A DNA stretch of 64,000 nucleotides, taken from Verticillium longisporum (Eukaryota; Ascomycota; Sordariomycetes; Glomerellales; Plectosphaerellaceae). Under the pieces are notes generated by a model. It was not told where the DNA came from. It was given only the letters and a program-made list of their open reading frames with translations, and did no database searches. The DNA lies in NCBI GenBank assembly GCA_019188255.1, contig JAETXT010000001.1:5394001-5458000 (forward strand), in the 5' to 3' direction. This document shows positions 34,633 through 45,694 of this stretch, in pieces. A program made the translations under genes and the position numbers. How positions within the stretch are numbered: the stretch's first letter is position 1; each line of letters starts with the position of its first letter.

Positions 34633-35525
34633 TATGTCAATTCCTTCGTGTGTCTGGCTCCATGATTAATTGTACATATGACGGATGACGGGACGGCACC
34701 TTCATGACGGCGTTACGGGCGATATACCCCCCGGGGTTGGGAAGCATATTGGCGTTTTTTTTCGTTCTTTCTTGTCGTTACCCCTCCATGGGTTCAAAAA
34801 GCGGAAGCATAGGATGTCGGCTGGATGGAACCGCCCAAGACAATCCACGATACTTGAATCAAAGCATAATGAAACGAAGCGCATGTGCCTACCTATGACG
34901 TGCATTGATTTGAAAGTGGCATGATGAGGTGAGGTTGATGATGGGTCTGAGGCTGGGCAACCCCTCGTGACGCGGCTCCAACTCGACCCCGCTCCGGGCT
35001 TGATCGTCGACCCAAGTCCGGCAATCAGCGGCTGATGCTTGTGCGACAAGTGGCCAGCGGGTCGGTGAATGACCGCCTGGTGACGAAGCTGGGCTCGCAA
35101 TTCAGAAGGGTCCGACTTGATGTCTGCATGTTCAACATGGGCTGTTCGGGGAGGAATCTGAAGCTACCGTATTTACCCCGCGGTGAGGGCATTACCGTGC
35201 GAATAACGAAAAGTCCTCACATATTTCCAATCAACATTTGCCGACACTAGATGCATCAAAAAACAAGTGAACGTATCGATATTCTTTTAGAGAGCTCTTG
35301 AGCTCGTCTCTCAGTCTGTGTTAGTTTTGTGTCGACAGTGATGGTGAGGAAGGTTGATGGCAAGGAGCGGGGCACAGTGCAATATCGCGCGGCGTATTTT
35401 GTGTTTTTCAATACGATTTTGACAGACAACTCAATCTACTGTTTGGGTGACTTATTGTCCTTCTTCAGTTCACATTCCAGCTTTGAAAAAATAAGAAGCT
35501 CTCATCTGTTCTTGTATACTCCACG
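34633..35525. other. Intergenic spacer
   Basis: 3' flank of the PAPS reductase and upstream region of TYW3. No gene was recognised. Confidence 0.5.
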
Positions 35526-36591
35526 ATGTCATCTGAGCTATCAGCGCCGCCAGCTAGCTTCGTTGCGCGAAAAGACAAAATCCTGCAGCAACTCAACGTG
35601 CCTGTGTCAGACTACACGGACTTATCACCCAAAGGCTCGGTAGATGCCAACATTCGCGACCTCATAGACGAGCTCAACGAATTTGACGGACTTGTGACGA
35701 CGAGCAGCTGCGGCGGCCGCGTCAGTGTTTTTCTTGAGGGGCGTCGTGATATCGCTGCCTCCTCGTCCGGCGATGCTGTGGATGATAGGCAAACTCAAGC
35801 TGGTGTGGGAGGAAAAGGGGGTGGGGGAACATGGTTGTTTGTGTCCCATGATCGCGTTGATATGAAGACTGTTGAGGACGAAGATGCAGCAGTACGTGTG
35901 ATGGGCTTGGATGTCACTGGAGGGAGCCCAGTCGGCATCTCCTCGAAAAGGCTCATACACTTCAAGTTCGAACCGATGGTAAGAATTCTGCTGTTCCTCT
36001 CCATACCCTGTTATACCATCCCCTGCAGCTGAACTAAATGTTTCTTGTGATATTAACTGACATTTCCAGATCCTCCATGTTCTAACTGCCTCCACCGCTC
36101 ACGCCCAGCTTCTGCTCAAGTGTGCTTTCCAGTCTGGTTTTCGCGAAAGTGGCGCATTGAACATCACCACAGCCAACGACAGCCCCATCACGCCCTTGGT
36201 TGCCGTTCGTACCATGGGACTGAGCTTCGAGTCCTTGATCGGCGTCGAGTCAGAGGCTGGCCGACGAGAAGCCATTGTGTCCACCTCATACCTAAAAACT
36301 CTTCTCGATATCGGAAACGACCGTTTTGTCGAAAACGACAAGAGGATAGCGAGATTCCGCTCGGCGTTGAGAGATGCCGTCACGGGTCGCCCAGCCAAGG
36401 TTGGAGAAAACGGCGTGGACTGGGAGGATCCTGCGGCCAGGAAGGAGCGCAAGAGAGCAGAAGGGCTGAGGCGCCAAGCTGAGATGGCCACTGCGGGACG
36501 AGTTGGCAGCGTGGCAGACAAGCATAACGAGAGCGCCTCGGACCAAGATAACGACTTGCATGGCGATAATGCCCTCAAAGGTCTCTTCTGA
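35526..36591 (+). CDS. tyw3: tRNA wybutosine-synthesising protein 3 (TYW3)
   Basis: TYW3 is the S-adenosylmethionine-dependent methyltransferase that acts on the tricyclic base at position 37 of tRNA-Phe during wybutosine synthesis. Exons of about 35526-35978 and 36070-36591 join in frame to 324 residues; the intron has a GTAAGA donor and an AACTGAC branch point. Family features are DLIDELN, the signature TTSSCGGRV near residue 60, GTWLFVSHD near 100, LIHFKFEPMILHV across the splice site, LLLKCAFQSGFRESG and a late PLVAVRTMG. A glycine-rich insertion (GVGGKGGGG) lies just before TWLF. It is convergent with mic19, the two stops lying about 155 bases apart. Confidence 0.92.
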
Positions 36592-36745
36592 CCGCGGCAT
36601 CCACTTTATTCTATACTCATATCATGCCTCCCGTGCCGTCCACACTGCTGCTGACGTATAATACAACAAGCTTGCTACACCCAGCCGCTCGATGCCGCTC
36701 GATGCCGCTCGGTGATGTTCCTTTTCGCCCCTGCTTCGCGCTCGC

Positions 36746-37371
36746 TCAAGAGATGACCTTCTCGACCCAACCCTTTTCCCAGTTCTTCACCTCGCGCTTG
36801 AAAGCCTCAACCTCCTCCCAGCAGTCCAGCGGTCGACGGTCGTTCTCCCGCAGGCACCGCACGACCTCGCTCCGCGCGCTCTCGATGCCCTCGGGCAAGT
36901 CGCGCACCTTCCGGCGCTCCTCGAGCTTAGCTCTCAGCGCCTCGACCTCCTTCGTGACCGACTGGCGGCTGCGCGCGCTGGCATCGGGCGCGTGTGCCTC
37001 GTCCTCGGCGGCAAACGTCTTCTTGAGGTGCTCGGCCTCACGGGCCTGGAGCTTCTTCAGCTCCTCGGCGACGCGAGCCTGGACCTGGAGCTCAGAGAGC
37101 TGGGCGCGGGAAGCATCGGTCTGATTATCTCCATATTAGCGACACCAGACAATCGGATGTTGGGAGGGGCGCAGCGTACCTCGCGGCTCGTCTGTAGGGA
37201 GTCGATGAGGTCGTGGGACACGCCTGCGGGCGCGGACCTGCATGGCGGCATGTCAGTTGTGTTGCTCCACGTCGGGCCAGTTGAGGCCATGGAAATGATT
37301 CACGGGAGGCCGTACCCTGTCCACTGATGCAGAGACGTGCTGGAAGACGGCTTTGACTCGCTGGCGCCCAT
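36746..37371 (-). CDS. mic19: MICOS subunit Mic19 (Aim13/CHCHD3 type)
   Basis: Mic19 is a peripheral inner-membrane subunit of the MICOS complex that shapes mitochondrial crista junctions. Exons 37371-37316, 37237-37180 and 37120-36746 join in frame to 162 residues. The N-terminus MGASESKPSSS has a myristoylation-type Gly2 start. A GVSHDLIDSLQ segment follows, then a long charged coiled coil (ARVAEELKKLQAREAEHLKK), and the C-terminal motif VVRCLRENDRRPLDCWEEV. In this fungal form the CHCH region keeps two cysteines (VRCLREN and PLDCW), as in other filamentous fungi. Assignment is by the combined motif order. Confidence 0.88.
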
Positions 37372-40300
37372 GATTGCGGCGTCAATGGGTTTGCGATGGT
37401 ATTTGATGCTGGCCGTGATGCAATGGAAATTCCCGGACCTTGAACTCGATATGCCGAAGCTCGGTGTTGGCCTGAAAACTGAGCATCCGTCATCAGGCAC
37501 AAACAGCTGTCGCCGACGCTGCCAGCTGTTAGAGAAAAAAAGCTGACTCATCATGGTGATCACATCATCACAAAGTCGAGTATCCTAACTTTCACGTGAT
37601 AAAATCATCTAAGCTTATTTAGATCTTGATCGCAGCCCCACCCGCCAGCCTCCTTCTGGAATCCATGGGTCCGTCCCATCAACTCGAAGGCATCAGGTGC
37701 TGACCATCTATTTCTCTTTCACGACCAGCATCGACACAACATGGCAGCATCGTTGTCTTGACAGGGACCAGGACCAGGATGGGCTCCTCACCGGCTCACC
37801 GCCGACAAGGGCTCGGCGCGAGGTGGGATGAACGCCAAATGCCTCGCCTGCAGCAAAGCTACAGGGCTTCGCACCCTTCTTGAGCACGTCCACCTGATAC
37901 TGGCGGATCCCCCAATATCGCTGAAACGTCCCAAGACGGCACGCGCCAAATGACTTCATCTTCACGAGACAGGCGCCCTGGCAGCTGTCAGCGCCAGCCA
38001 GCTCGATGGCCATCCCCGGGCGGCCCCTGCCTGTACTGTCCCGGCCAGGCGGTTAATGACCATATCACGGCGCGCCGCCCGTTCTTGTCAGTGTCGCCTG
38101 TCAGCGCATCGCCCGTCCGTGCCACGGTGCCAGAGAGCAGGCGACCATTTCGGAAGCTGGCGCCGAGATCGCGAGCGGACATCAGATCCAAATAGAGCCG
38201 GGAGGCGCAAGAAAAGCCTAGGCGCGCTCCGCCGCTCATTATCCTGCGACGTGGGGCTTGAAGCCCGCATGAGCTCTACATGTATGTGCTTTTTCTCGGC
38301 TGCATTGGAGCACCTAATCGCTACAACGTGCACCGGCCCTGTCGTCACATCCCGCGCCCATCAGACGAGGATCATATGAGATGTTGCGATCTGGTATATG
38401 AAGGGATGGGATGGCTGATATGAGATGTCTGGGACCGATGCCGCCGAGCCACCCTGTCACCCACGTTGGTGTATTGTTGGCAGGCTCGATGATGGTGGCA
38501 TAAGGTCGTCCAAGCGAGGGGGAATGAACTACGGAACCTTCGGTTGGCGAGTACGAAGATGACCTGTTCGACCGTCAGTCCATTTCATGCGGAATATTGG
38601 GTGATGCAGACTAGCGAGGCAGTGGGCCTCCGGCGTGGACCATGTATTTCACATTCCTCGCATTTGACGGATGTCGTGGAGGGCTGGAAGAGGGGTCTTT
38701 TCAGTGCGTGACGAGAAAATCGGATGGTGGTAGAGCGTGTCTGTCCACCATCTCTCCACCCTTGCTCCCCTCACCTCTTCGGCCTTCAGGCGCCTTGATG
38801 CTCCACCACTGAGTTGACCATATCGGTGCTCGGACTGGTATCTGCACGGGATACATGGCTTGCCCACCATGGGAGGCTTGTCTATTGACGACGTGAGATT
38901 CATCCGAAGCCATGACGGAAACCTGATGTCCGTTCGCGTGACTCGAAGCATGACTAGATGACGAACGCAAGCTCTGCGTGACGTCGGTGCTGGATGAATG
39001 ACTGGTCTGCACAGCCTGAAGCATTCCAGACTGGACGGCCATGTGCGTGCTGCTGTGACTTGGTGGTGCCACATGGGACGAGACTCAGAAATCTACATGT
39101 ACCAGTATTGAGTTGGCCAAGCGAATGGAAGGAAGAGGCGAGGAACAAACCCACGTTGAGTCTGGCCCATCCAATCATTCCAGGGGCCCTTGGTGGTCTG
39201 GGGCCTGCTGCGCCGCCCGCTGCGCTTCCCCTGGCGGCTGGGCGCGCGCGGCGGCGTTGACCCCTCCTCCCTGCGGAATCCTGCTGAGCAGCTATGAGCC
39301 AACCAAAAGGCTCCAAGGTGGCTGGGCTCGGGAAACTCTGGGCCAGTCCCAGGCGTCGTTTGCCCTCTACGCATGGCCACTCGAAGCGGCCAGCCGAACA
39401 ATACGGACCAGTTGTAGTACGAGAACGCCTGTTGTCCGAAGCTGTGGTGAACGCACGGCCCCTCCTCGGCCCGCCCGCTTGGTGGTCCCTGGACGTTGAT
39501 ACGATGACGAGCCAAGTCGCCTGTACCGCCGGTTCGTCCTGACTCTGGGAAAAAATTACTTTTGACCGTATCTGGCTGTCTTACCGGGACATGCTGTCTC
39601 TCAGAGGTCTCTCAGCTCCCAGACATACGTGGGCTCCCTCTGTTCGAATCAGACGACAACAGACCAAAGTCGTCGTGTGGCATCTCGAAGACCAGAGAGA
39701 AAGCCATATGCAGGGAACCCGACACACCTGTTACGCGCAGTCGAGGGCCGTCGGTAAGAACAAGCCAGGATGAAAAAGACTCCATGGGACCCCGTTCAGA
39801 ACCCATATTCCCATTTGAGTAATAGCCAGACCAGGGCATTTTCTCTGTGCGCGTTATCAAAAACGTACCTCTTCTTTCCTCGTGGTGTCTCGCAAGCCTG
39901 GGCCGCCACCTGGTTCAGGGGTGGAATGCATCTCGCCCGCGACAAGCTGACAGTAGGCGTGTTGGCAAGCAAAGCAAGCAATGAGCGTAGGCCAGTGCCT
40001 GGCAGCGTGGAGACACCAAGCAGGGCCGGCCAGGGGGTAGGGGAGGGGAGAGAGGGGTGGGGGAGGAGGGAGAATAATGGACTGGAGCCAGTCCTGAAAG
40101 GCCTGCGCAGTGCTTTTCGCAACCCCTGGCCTTGCCTAGACTGGCGGTCCTGTCCCTGCTTCCGATCCTGTCAATGTCGTGTTGAATCTCAAGTATACCT
40201 TGCGTCCCGTTCTTACTCGTGCTCCCGCCCCCCCCTCTTCTGATCTGATCTGCTCCTCTTCACCTTCGCCGATCACTTTTTGTGCTGCGTACTTTTGTCT

Positions 40301-41338
40301 TCACTTTCTTCTCTGAGTAGAGGTTGGATTTTGCTGCTTCATTTCGGTTTTTGGACTTTGAACGCAAAGAGGCGGACACGGATTCACGAACAAACCACCC
40401 TTGAGATTTCCGTCCCTACCAGTTCTACACCGACTCGATCGTGCCTGCCGTGCATACACTATCAATCCACTCACCGAACCTCACCGAGGCAACCGCACCT
40501 TCCGTTCTCTTCATCTTCTCATTCTTTACGCTGCGCGGTGCCTCCTGCTAGGAAGCCGTCCACATTCGTTTCTTTCTCCATCTCCATCCCTCAACCTCTC
40601 TCTTTCGACAGCTTGCTGTGCACGCAGAATTTTACCGCTCTTTCGGCCACTTCATTACGTATTCCAGCAAGCAAACGATCAGGACGTCCACCTTGCCTCA
40701 CCAGCCAGATCAAGGGAGTCTTTCGAGGGAACACACACAGACGCCCTCTCGGATCACGCATCGACACTTGAATTATTTGAGCATCGTCATCTTGCGCATC
40801 TCTGCTGATCGACAACATTCGATTTCATTGACATCAGCCTGCCGACAACGTCTGTGCCTTTGAGCAAGATCGACAGCCGTCGTTTTGTTCTCGCTTGGGT
40901 CTGTGGAGCCAATCGTCCGCAGGGATCTTGGCCCCACCACGCCAGCACCGACGTCTTCACCCCATCCCTAGAGGCTGGGAGCATTCTTCGGCGATTGAGA
41001 CAGGGCGCGTCACCCTCACACACTGCTCTTTGGTCCTTACAAAGGCCTTGCGTTCCGTTTCAAGGGTCCTGCTTTCTCTGTCACTCGTCGTTCGTCCACC
41101 CCGGACAATGCTCTTGTGCGACATTCTTCATTGATCCAAACTACATTTCTATCCGACCGCGTCGGCATTTTCCAGTCACATCCGGCTGCCTGCAGAAGCA
41201 CCGAACCGGCTCATTCGCGATTGTTACCCATTCGCCATCCTTGGCGATTTTCACGCCCACCAAGCAACACTCACTATCATCATCAGCATCAGCGACAACC
41301 TTGCATAGCAAACCTATACCCAACAACCTCATCACAAT
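37372..41338. other. 4 kb gene-free stretch before the ferric reductase
   Basis: No recognisable protein domain was seen on either strand. Small Ser/His-rich frames near 38650-39075 overlap in two frames and are not convincing. The last 1.1 kb (about 40200-41338) is pyrimidine-rich and reads like a long 5' leader of the ferric reductase gene, with several short upstream ATGs. Confidence 0.5.
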
Positions 41339-43234
41339 ATGTCCTTCCTCCGCCGCAGGCTCGCGGACCTGGACTCCCTTCCCACGCCCGTCGACAGCTC
41401 CATGGCCGACCTGGGCACCAGGGCAGAGGTGCCCGAATCCACCTCCACCATCGCCCCCTATCACTCCAACCTGGCTGGCGTCAACCAAGCCCTTAACCTG
41501 GCCTTCGTCGACGCGCTCTGGTGGACACTGGGCATCATGGCCATGATTATCCTCGTGATCCGGTTCGGACAGATCGCCTGGGCCCAGCTTCGACGGGTTT
41601 CAGCCATGGCCGTCCCCGCAGAGGCTCAAGAGTACTGGAAGAGGGCACAGTCAAACTGGATGCCTTGGTTGAAGCGCAACATCATCTACGCCCCCTTCTG
41701 GAAGAAACGCCACAACCGCGAGTTCCGGTTCTCCAAGGCCGGCCACATGGGCGTCCTCCCATCTCGCGTTCACAGCATTATCCTCTTCATCTGGCTGGCG
41801 AGCAACTTTGCGTACATGTTCGTCCTCAACTGGCGCAACGCCAACGTCTTCTCCTTTGCCGCCGAGGTCCGTGGACGCTCTGGAACTCTGTCTGTCGTCA
41901 ACATGGTACCCCTGATTATCTTTGCTGGCCGCAACAACCCCTTGATCTCCTGGCTGAAGATCAGCTTCGACACCTACAACCTGCTTCACCGCTGGATGGG
42001 CCGTTTGTCGGTCATCGAGGCCGTCATCCACACCATTGCTTGGATGTACGTCAGGCATGCCGACGGCGGTTGGGAGGCTATCACCTCTCGCATCTTCCAC
42101 AAGGCCTTTGAGGCATCTGGCATGCTGGGTACCGTGGCTCTTGTCTTCATCCTCATTCTCTCGCTTTCGCCTATCCGCCACGCTTTCTACGAGACCTTCC
42201 TCAACGTCCACATCATCCTGGCGCTCATCACCTTCGTCTGCACCTACATTCACTGTGTCGCCTCGGTCCATCCTGGTGGCCTCCCTCAGCTGCCCTGGAT
42301 GATGGCCATCTTCGTTCTGTGGTTCGCCGAGCGCCTCGCTCGCGTCCTACGCACAGCCTACATGAACTGGTCCGACAGGGGTCTGACCGAGGCCGTCTGC
42401 GAGCCCATGCCTGGTGACTGCACCCGAGTCACCATGCACCTGCCCCGTTACGTCGACGTCAAGCCCGGCACTCACTGCTATCTCCGCTTCGCCAAGGTTT
42501 CTCCTTGGGAGTGCCACCCTTTCTCCGTCGCCTGGGTCGACCATATTCCCATTCACGACAAGCTCGGGCTGAACAACTCTGACTTTGACGAGGAGAAGCA
42601 GCCGATGAACGCCGTTGACCGTAAGAACTCAACAACGTCTGTATCCTTTGTCATCGGCGCCCACACTGGCTTCACCCGCAAGCTCTACGACACCGCTCGT
42701 GCCTCGGGTGCCCCCGCTATCACACTCCGCGCCGCCCTTGAGGGTCCCTACGCCGGCCATCACGAACTTGACTCATACGGTCACGCTGTTCTGTTTGCTG
42801 GCGCTACCGGCATCACTCACCAACTTTCGTACCTCAAGCCTCTCATCGAAGGTTACAACGCTGGCACTGTGGCGACAAGGCGCATCACACTTGTTTGGAT
42901 CGTGCGCGACTACGAAGCGCTTGAGTGGGTGCGCCCTTGGATGGACACGGTTCTGCGTATGCCTGGCCGTCGCGACATTCTGCGCATCCAGCTGTTTGTG
43001 ACACGACCCAAGAACCCGCGCGAGATTGTTTCCGCAAGCTCTACTGTTCAGATGTCCCCCGGCCGACCAAGCGTCGCGACGCTCCTGCGCAAGGAGGTCG
43101 AGGAACAGAAGGGCGCCATGTGCGTGACAGTCTGTGGACCTGGCGCACTTGCCGATGATGTCCGACATGCTGTGCGACAGGTCCAGGATGAAGACACGGT
43201 AGTCGACTTTGTGGAGGAGAGCTTTACGTGGTAA
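41339..43234 (+). CDS. Ferric reductase-like transmembrane oxidoreductase
   Basis: An intronless frame of 631 residues. Plasma-membrane ferric/cupric reductases of the FRE/NOX superfamily move electrons from NADPH through FAD and two haems to extracellular metal. Several membrane helices are visible (IMAMIILVIRFG, SIILFIWLASNFAYMFVL, VALVFILILSLSP, IILALITFVCTYIHC, MMAIFVLWFAERLA). The haem-ligand histidine pairs sit in the helices containing LLHRWMGRLSVIEAVIHT and NVHIILALITFVCTYIHC. The FAD site is WECHPFSVAW near residue 395. The NADPH domain has LFAGATGITHQL and the C-terminal VCGPGALADDVR. The start context CACAATATG is favourable. Whether iron or another acceptor is used is not shown. 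Confidence 0.92.
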   Translation: MSFLRRRLADLDSLPTPVDSSMADLGTRAEVPESTSTIAPYHSNLAGVNQALNLAFVDALWWTLGIMAMIILVIRFGQIAWAQLRRVSAMAVPAEAQEYWKRAQSNWMPWLKRNIIYAPFWKKRHNREFRFSKAGHMGVLPSRVHSIILFIWLASNFAYMFVLNWRNANVFSFAAEVRGRSGTLSVVNMVPLIIFAGRNNPLISWLKISFDTYNLLHRWMGRLSVIEAVIHTIAWMYVRHADGGWEAITSRIFHKAFEASGMLGTVALVFILILSLSPIRHAFYETFLNVHIILALITFVCTYIHCVASVHPGGLPQLPWMMAIFVLWFAERLARVLRTAYMNWSDRGLTEAVCEPMPGDCTRVTMHLPRYVDVKPGTHCYLRFAKVSPWECHPFSVAWVDHIPIHDKLGLNNSDFDEEKQPMNAVDRKNSTTSVSFVIGAHTGFTRKLYDTARASGAPAITLRAALEGPYAGHHELDSYGHAVLFAGATGITHQLSYLKPLIEGYNAGTVATRRITLVWIVRDYEALEWVRPWMDTVLRMPGRRDILRIQLFVTRPKNPREIVSASSTVQMSPGRPSVATLLRKEVEEQKGAMCVTVCGPGALADDVRHAVRQVQDEDTVVDFVEESFTW

Positions 43235-45694
43235 AGCATATCTTCTGCCCCTTGCGCGAGCATACTGAGCGAAGTTGTTTTTCACGTCTTTGGAGACAAA
43301 GCTCTCCGTACATACGGCCGATACCTTGAACATAGTCAAACCTGGAAAGAAAGCGAGGAGTGTAGGTGGGAGGCGTCACAGACACGCCCAGGGATACATG
43401 GAACGAACTGCTTTCTTTGTCTTGCTTTTGTGTGTGTCTTGCTTCTTGCTCATCAGCATTGAGCTGCCACGTCATTTTTCTTTCTGTGTATATCTACTCT
43501 TCTTCACTTCCTCCTTTTCCCCTTTAGTGACCAGTTGCTGGTCCATCTTGTTTGGAGTAATTTATTGGCGGTGTCTCGTCTGGATAGAGCGATACAGGAG
43601 AAGGAGACGAAGAGAGCTGGGCAGACTCAGGAGACGTCTGTGTTGGCCGATAGGCGGTCATCAAGAAATGCCGCGAAGAAGATTTGTGAGGACCAGGAGG
43701 GGCCTCACATGAGCTATGCGTCCTGTCAATCGGCCTCAATCAAGTCATTTGAAATATCTTAGGTCAGAATCGTGCTTTGCCATGCCATCCAGTGGTTGGG
43801 TACGGAGAGGCTGTCTCCAACATGCCAACGACGTGAGACCACCGCCTGCTCAACAAAATGGCTGTTTACCAGCCTTGCGGCGAGTGATCCTCTTGAAGCA
43901 GAAGCACGCACGCACGCAAGTATGCGAAGCCAGTAGCGTTGTGTCCGATGCATCGACTATGATGATGAACTTCGACTCAGCCAAGGTGGCTGACTGCAAT
44001 CGTTTTGGTGGCCAATGCTCAGTGCCGATGCAGTCTGCAGGTTGCCTGGCATCTGCGGCACGCGAGACATGGACAAGAATAGCAACCCCGTCTCTGCCGT
44101 GAGGACGGTTCATTCCTGGACGGGCTCCGGCAGGGAGCCCAGAGTCACGGGAACCACACCAAAACAGAACCCAAAGTTCTGGCGACAAAGTGCAATCTCC
44201 GTGAGATCAAGGGCAGTCTGTCTCTCCTGTGACAGAAATGCACGGCACTACTACGTAGATAGACACCTTCTGCCTATCTCCCTACCGTCCAGGACTTTGT
44301 GTGACTCCAGTCTCCTCTGAACCGATTGACCTAGATGCTGTACTGTAAAGGGGTGTCAAAACAGAGGACCAGGGGGTGTTTTCTTCCGTCGTGAGGCCAT
44401 AATATGCAGGTAGGTACTTTGAGTGTCATAATGGTTTGGCCTGGATTCCAAGTCTTGGCTTATTAGCACAATGCTGCGCATACTCTCTGTTGGCTCTGCT
44501 GAAAGCATCTAGTTTGTGGCTTGTGGTGGGTCCATTTGTGAAGGGTCATTTGATGGTAGCCAATCACTCCCTTTGCACACCCCTCGTTCCCACAATTGAC
44601 TCGCCCCCCCTTCCTTCCTTCCAAGGCAGCCGCCGTCACTGAGTGGCAGATGCCTTTGCTTTGGATTCGAGACCTTTGCGCCAATAGGGTGCCTATAGAT
44701 GCCTAGGTACATTCATTAAGGCAAGGCACCTTGGTGAGGCACCTTATGTACCTGTGGGGTGAACCGGTCAACCCTTCTGTCTAAATCAATTTTTGCCTTC
44801 AAAGGCAGTAGGGCATGTCGCTGCTTCATTTTCCCTTTTGACAGCACCAGCTCCGGCCGTCTTTCTTCTGCCTCGCCCAGATGGGAAAAACCAAAACAAT
44901 ACAACAACAAATAAAACTCCCCTGGCCAACAACAAGATCGTACATCTGCGAAGAGGAGCCGGCAGCACAATAACCCACCCAAGACATCCAGCCTGGCGAC
45001 AGTGACTGGACAGCACTGTGCTCCCGCCTGACTGCCTTCTCCACAACTCATTTCGCGCCCTTACCCACGCCACGCTCCCCCCCCTTCCCCCTCGCCTAAC
45101 GCCTAACCCACGCTCACGGCCCAGGGTTCGGCACCTTACCCTCTCAGCCCTCTGGCACTGGCACAGGCGCTGGCAAGTGGCTTCTGCACCTGGCATCTGC
45201 ATCCAGCTGGCTTGATCGTGACTTCCCTGAGAACGCCCAAAGACAAAGTGGCGGTCGAGACTGGACTGGACGACTGGACCTCCACACTGCGACCAGGTCT
45301 GTGATCGTCAACAACCTCTCCAGCAGCATCTTTTTTCCCCTTCCACTGTCCCACCCTCGACCTGCTTCCCCCCCTCGAAACCTTTTTCCCTTAACATCAC
45401 GAACTTCATTCCCACCACACCGCATCACACTGCACGCTGCACCACACCGTCGACCCGCCTTACCCCAACTACGAAGCGGTCAGAGTCACACCAATAATTC
45501 ACACCCCCTTCTCCCACTGTTTGGACCCTGGTTTCTGGGTGCGCCGCAACTGCGACTTTCCATTCAGAACCCCCGCGTTTTCCACATCCCTCTGGCACGT
45601 GCGGCTCGTCGAAACCCTCTTCTTAACTTCCATCCACTTCGACACCTTGACTTCATTTTGGTCCTGAGCCTACCCGTTCGATACGCCATCCATC
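43235..45694. other. Intergenic, nothing recognised
   Basis: 3' flank of the ferric reductase and promoter plus leader of importin beta. A GGTAGGTAC motif lies near 44409 and further CCTAGGTAC/AAGGCACC units at 44700-44754. The region 45000-45690 is C-rich and likely leader. Confidence 0.5.

Noticed and set aside
38649..39074. Ser/His-rich small protein upstream of the ferric reductase
   Set aside because: Two frames overlap over the same stretch, neither has a domain, and no splice or start context favours one.
39093..39515. Overlapping 120-140 codon frames on both strands
   Set aside because: They overlap in three frames, have no domain and have compositions expected of chance frames in GC-rich DNA.
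43275..43712. 145-codon frame with hydrophobic stretches after the ferric reductase
   Set aside because: It lies in the 3' flank, starts in no clear context and ends in Arg-rich low-complexity sequence; no family recognised.
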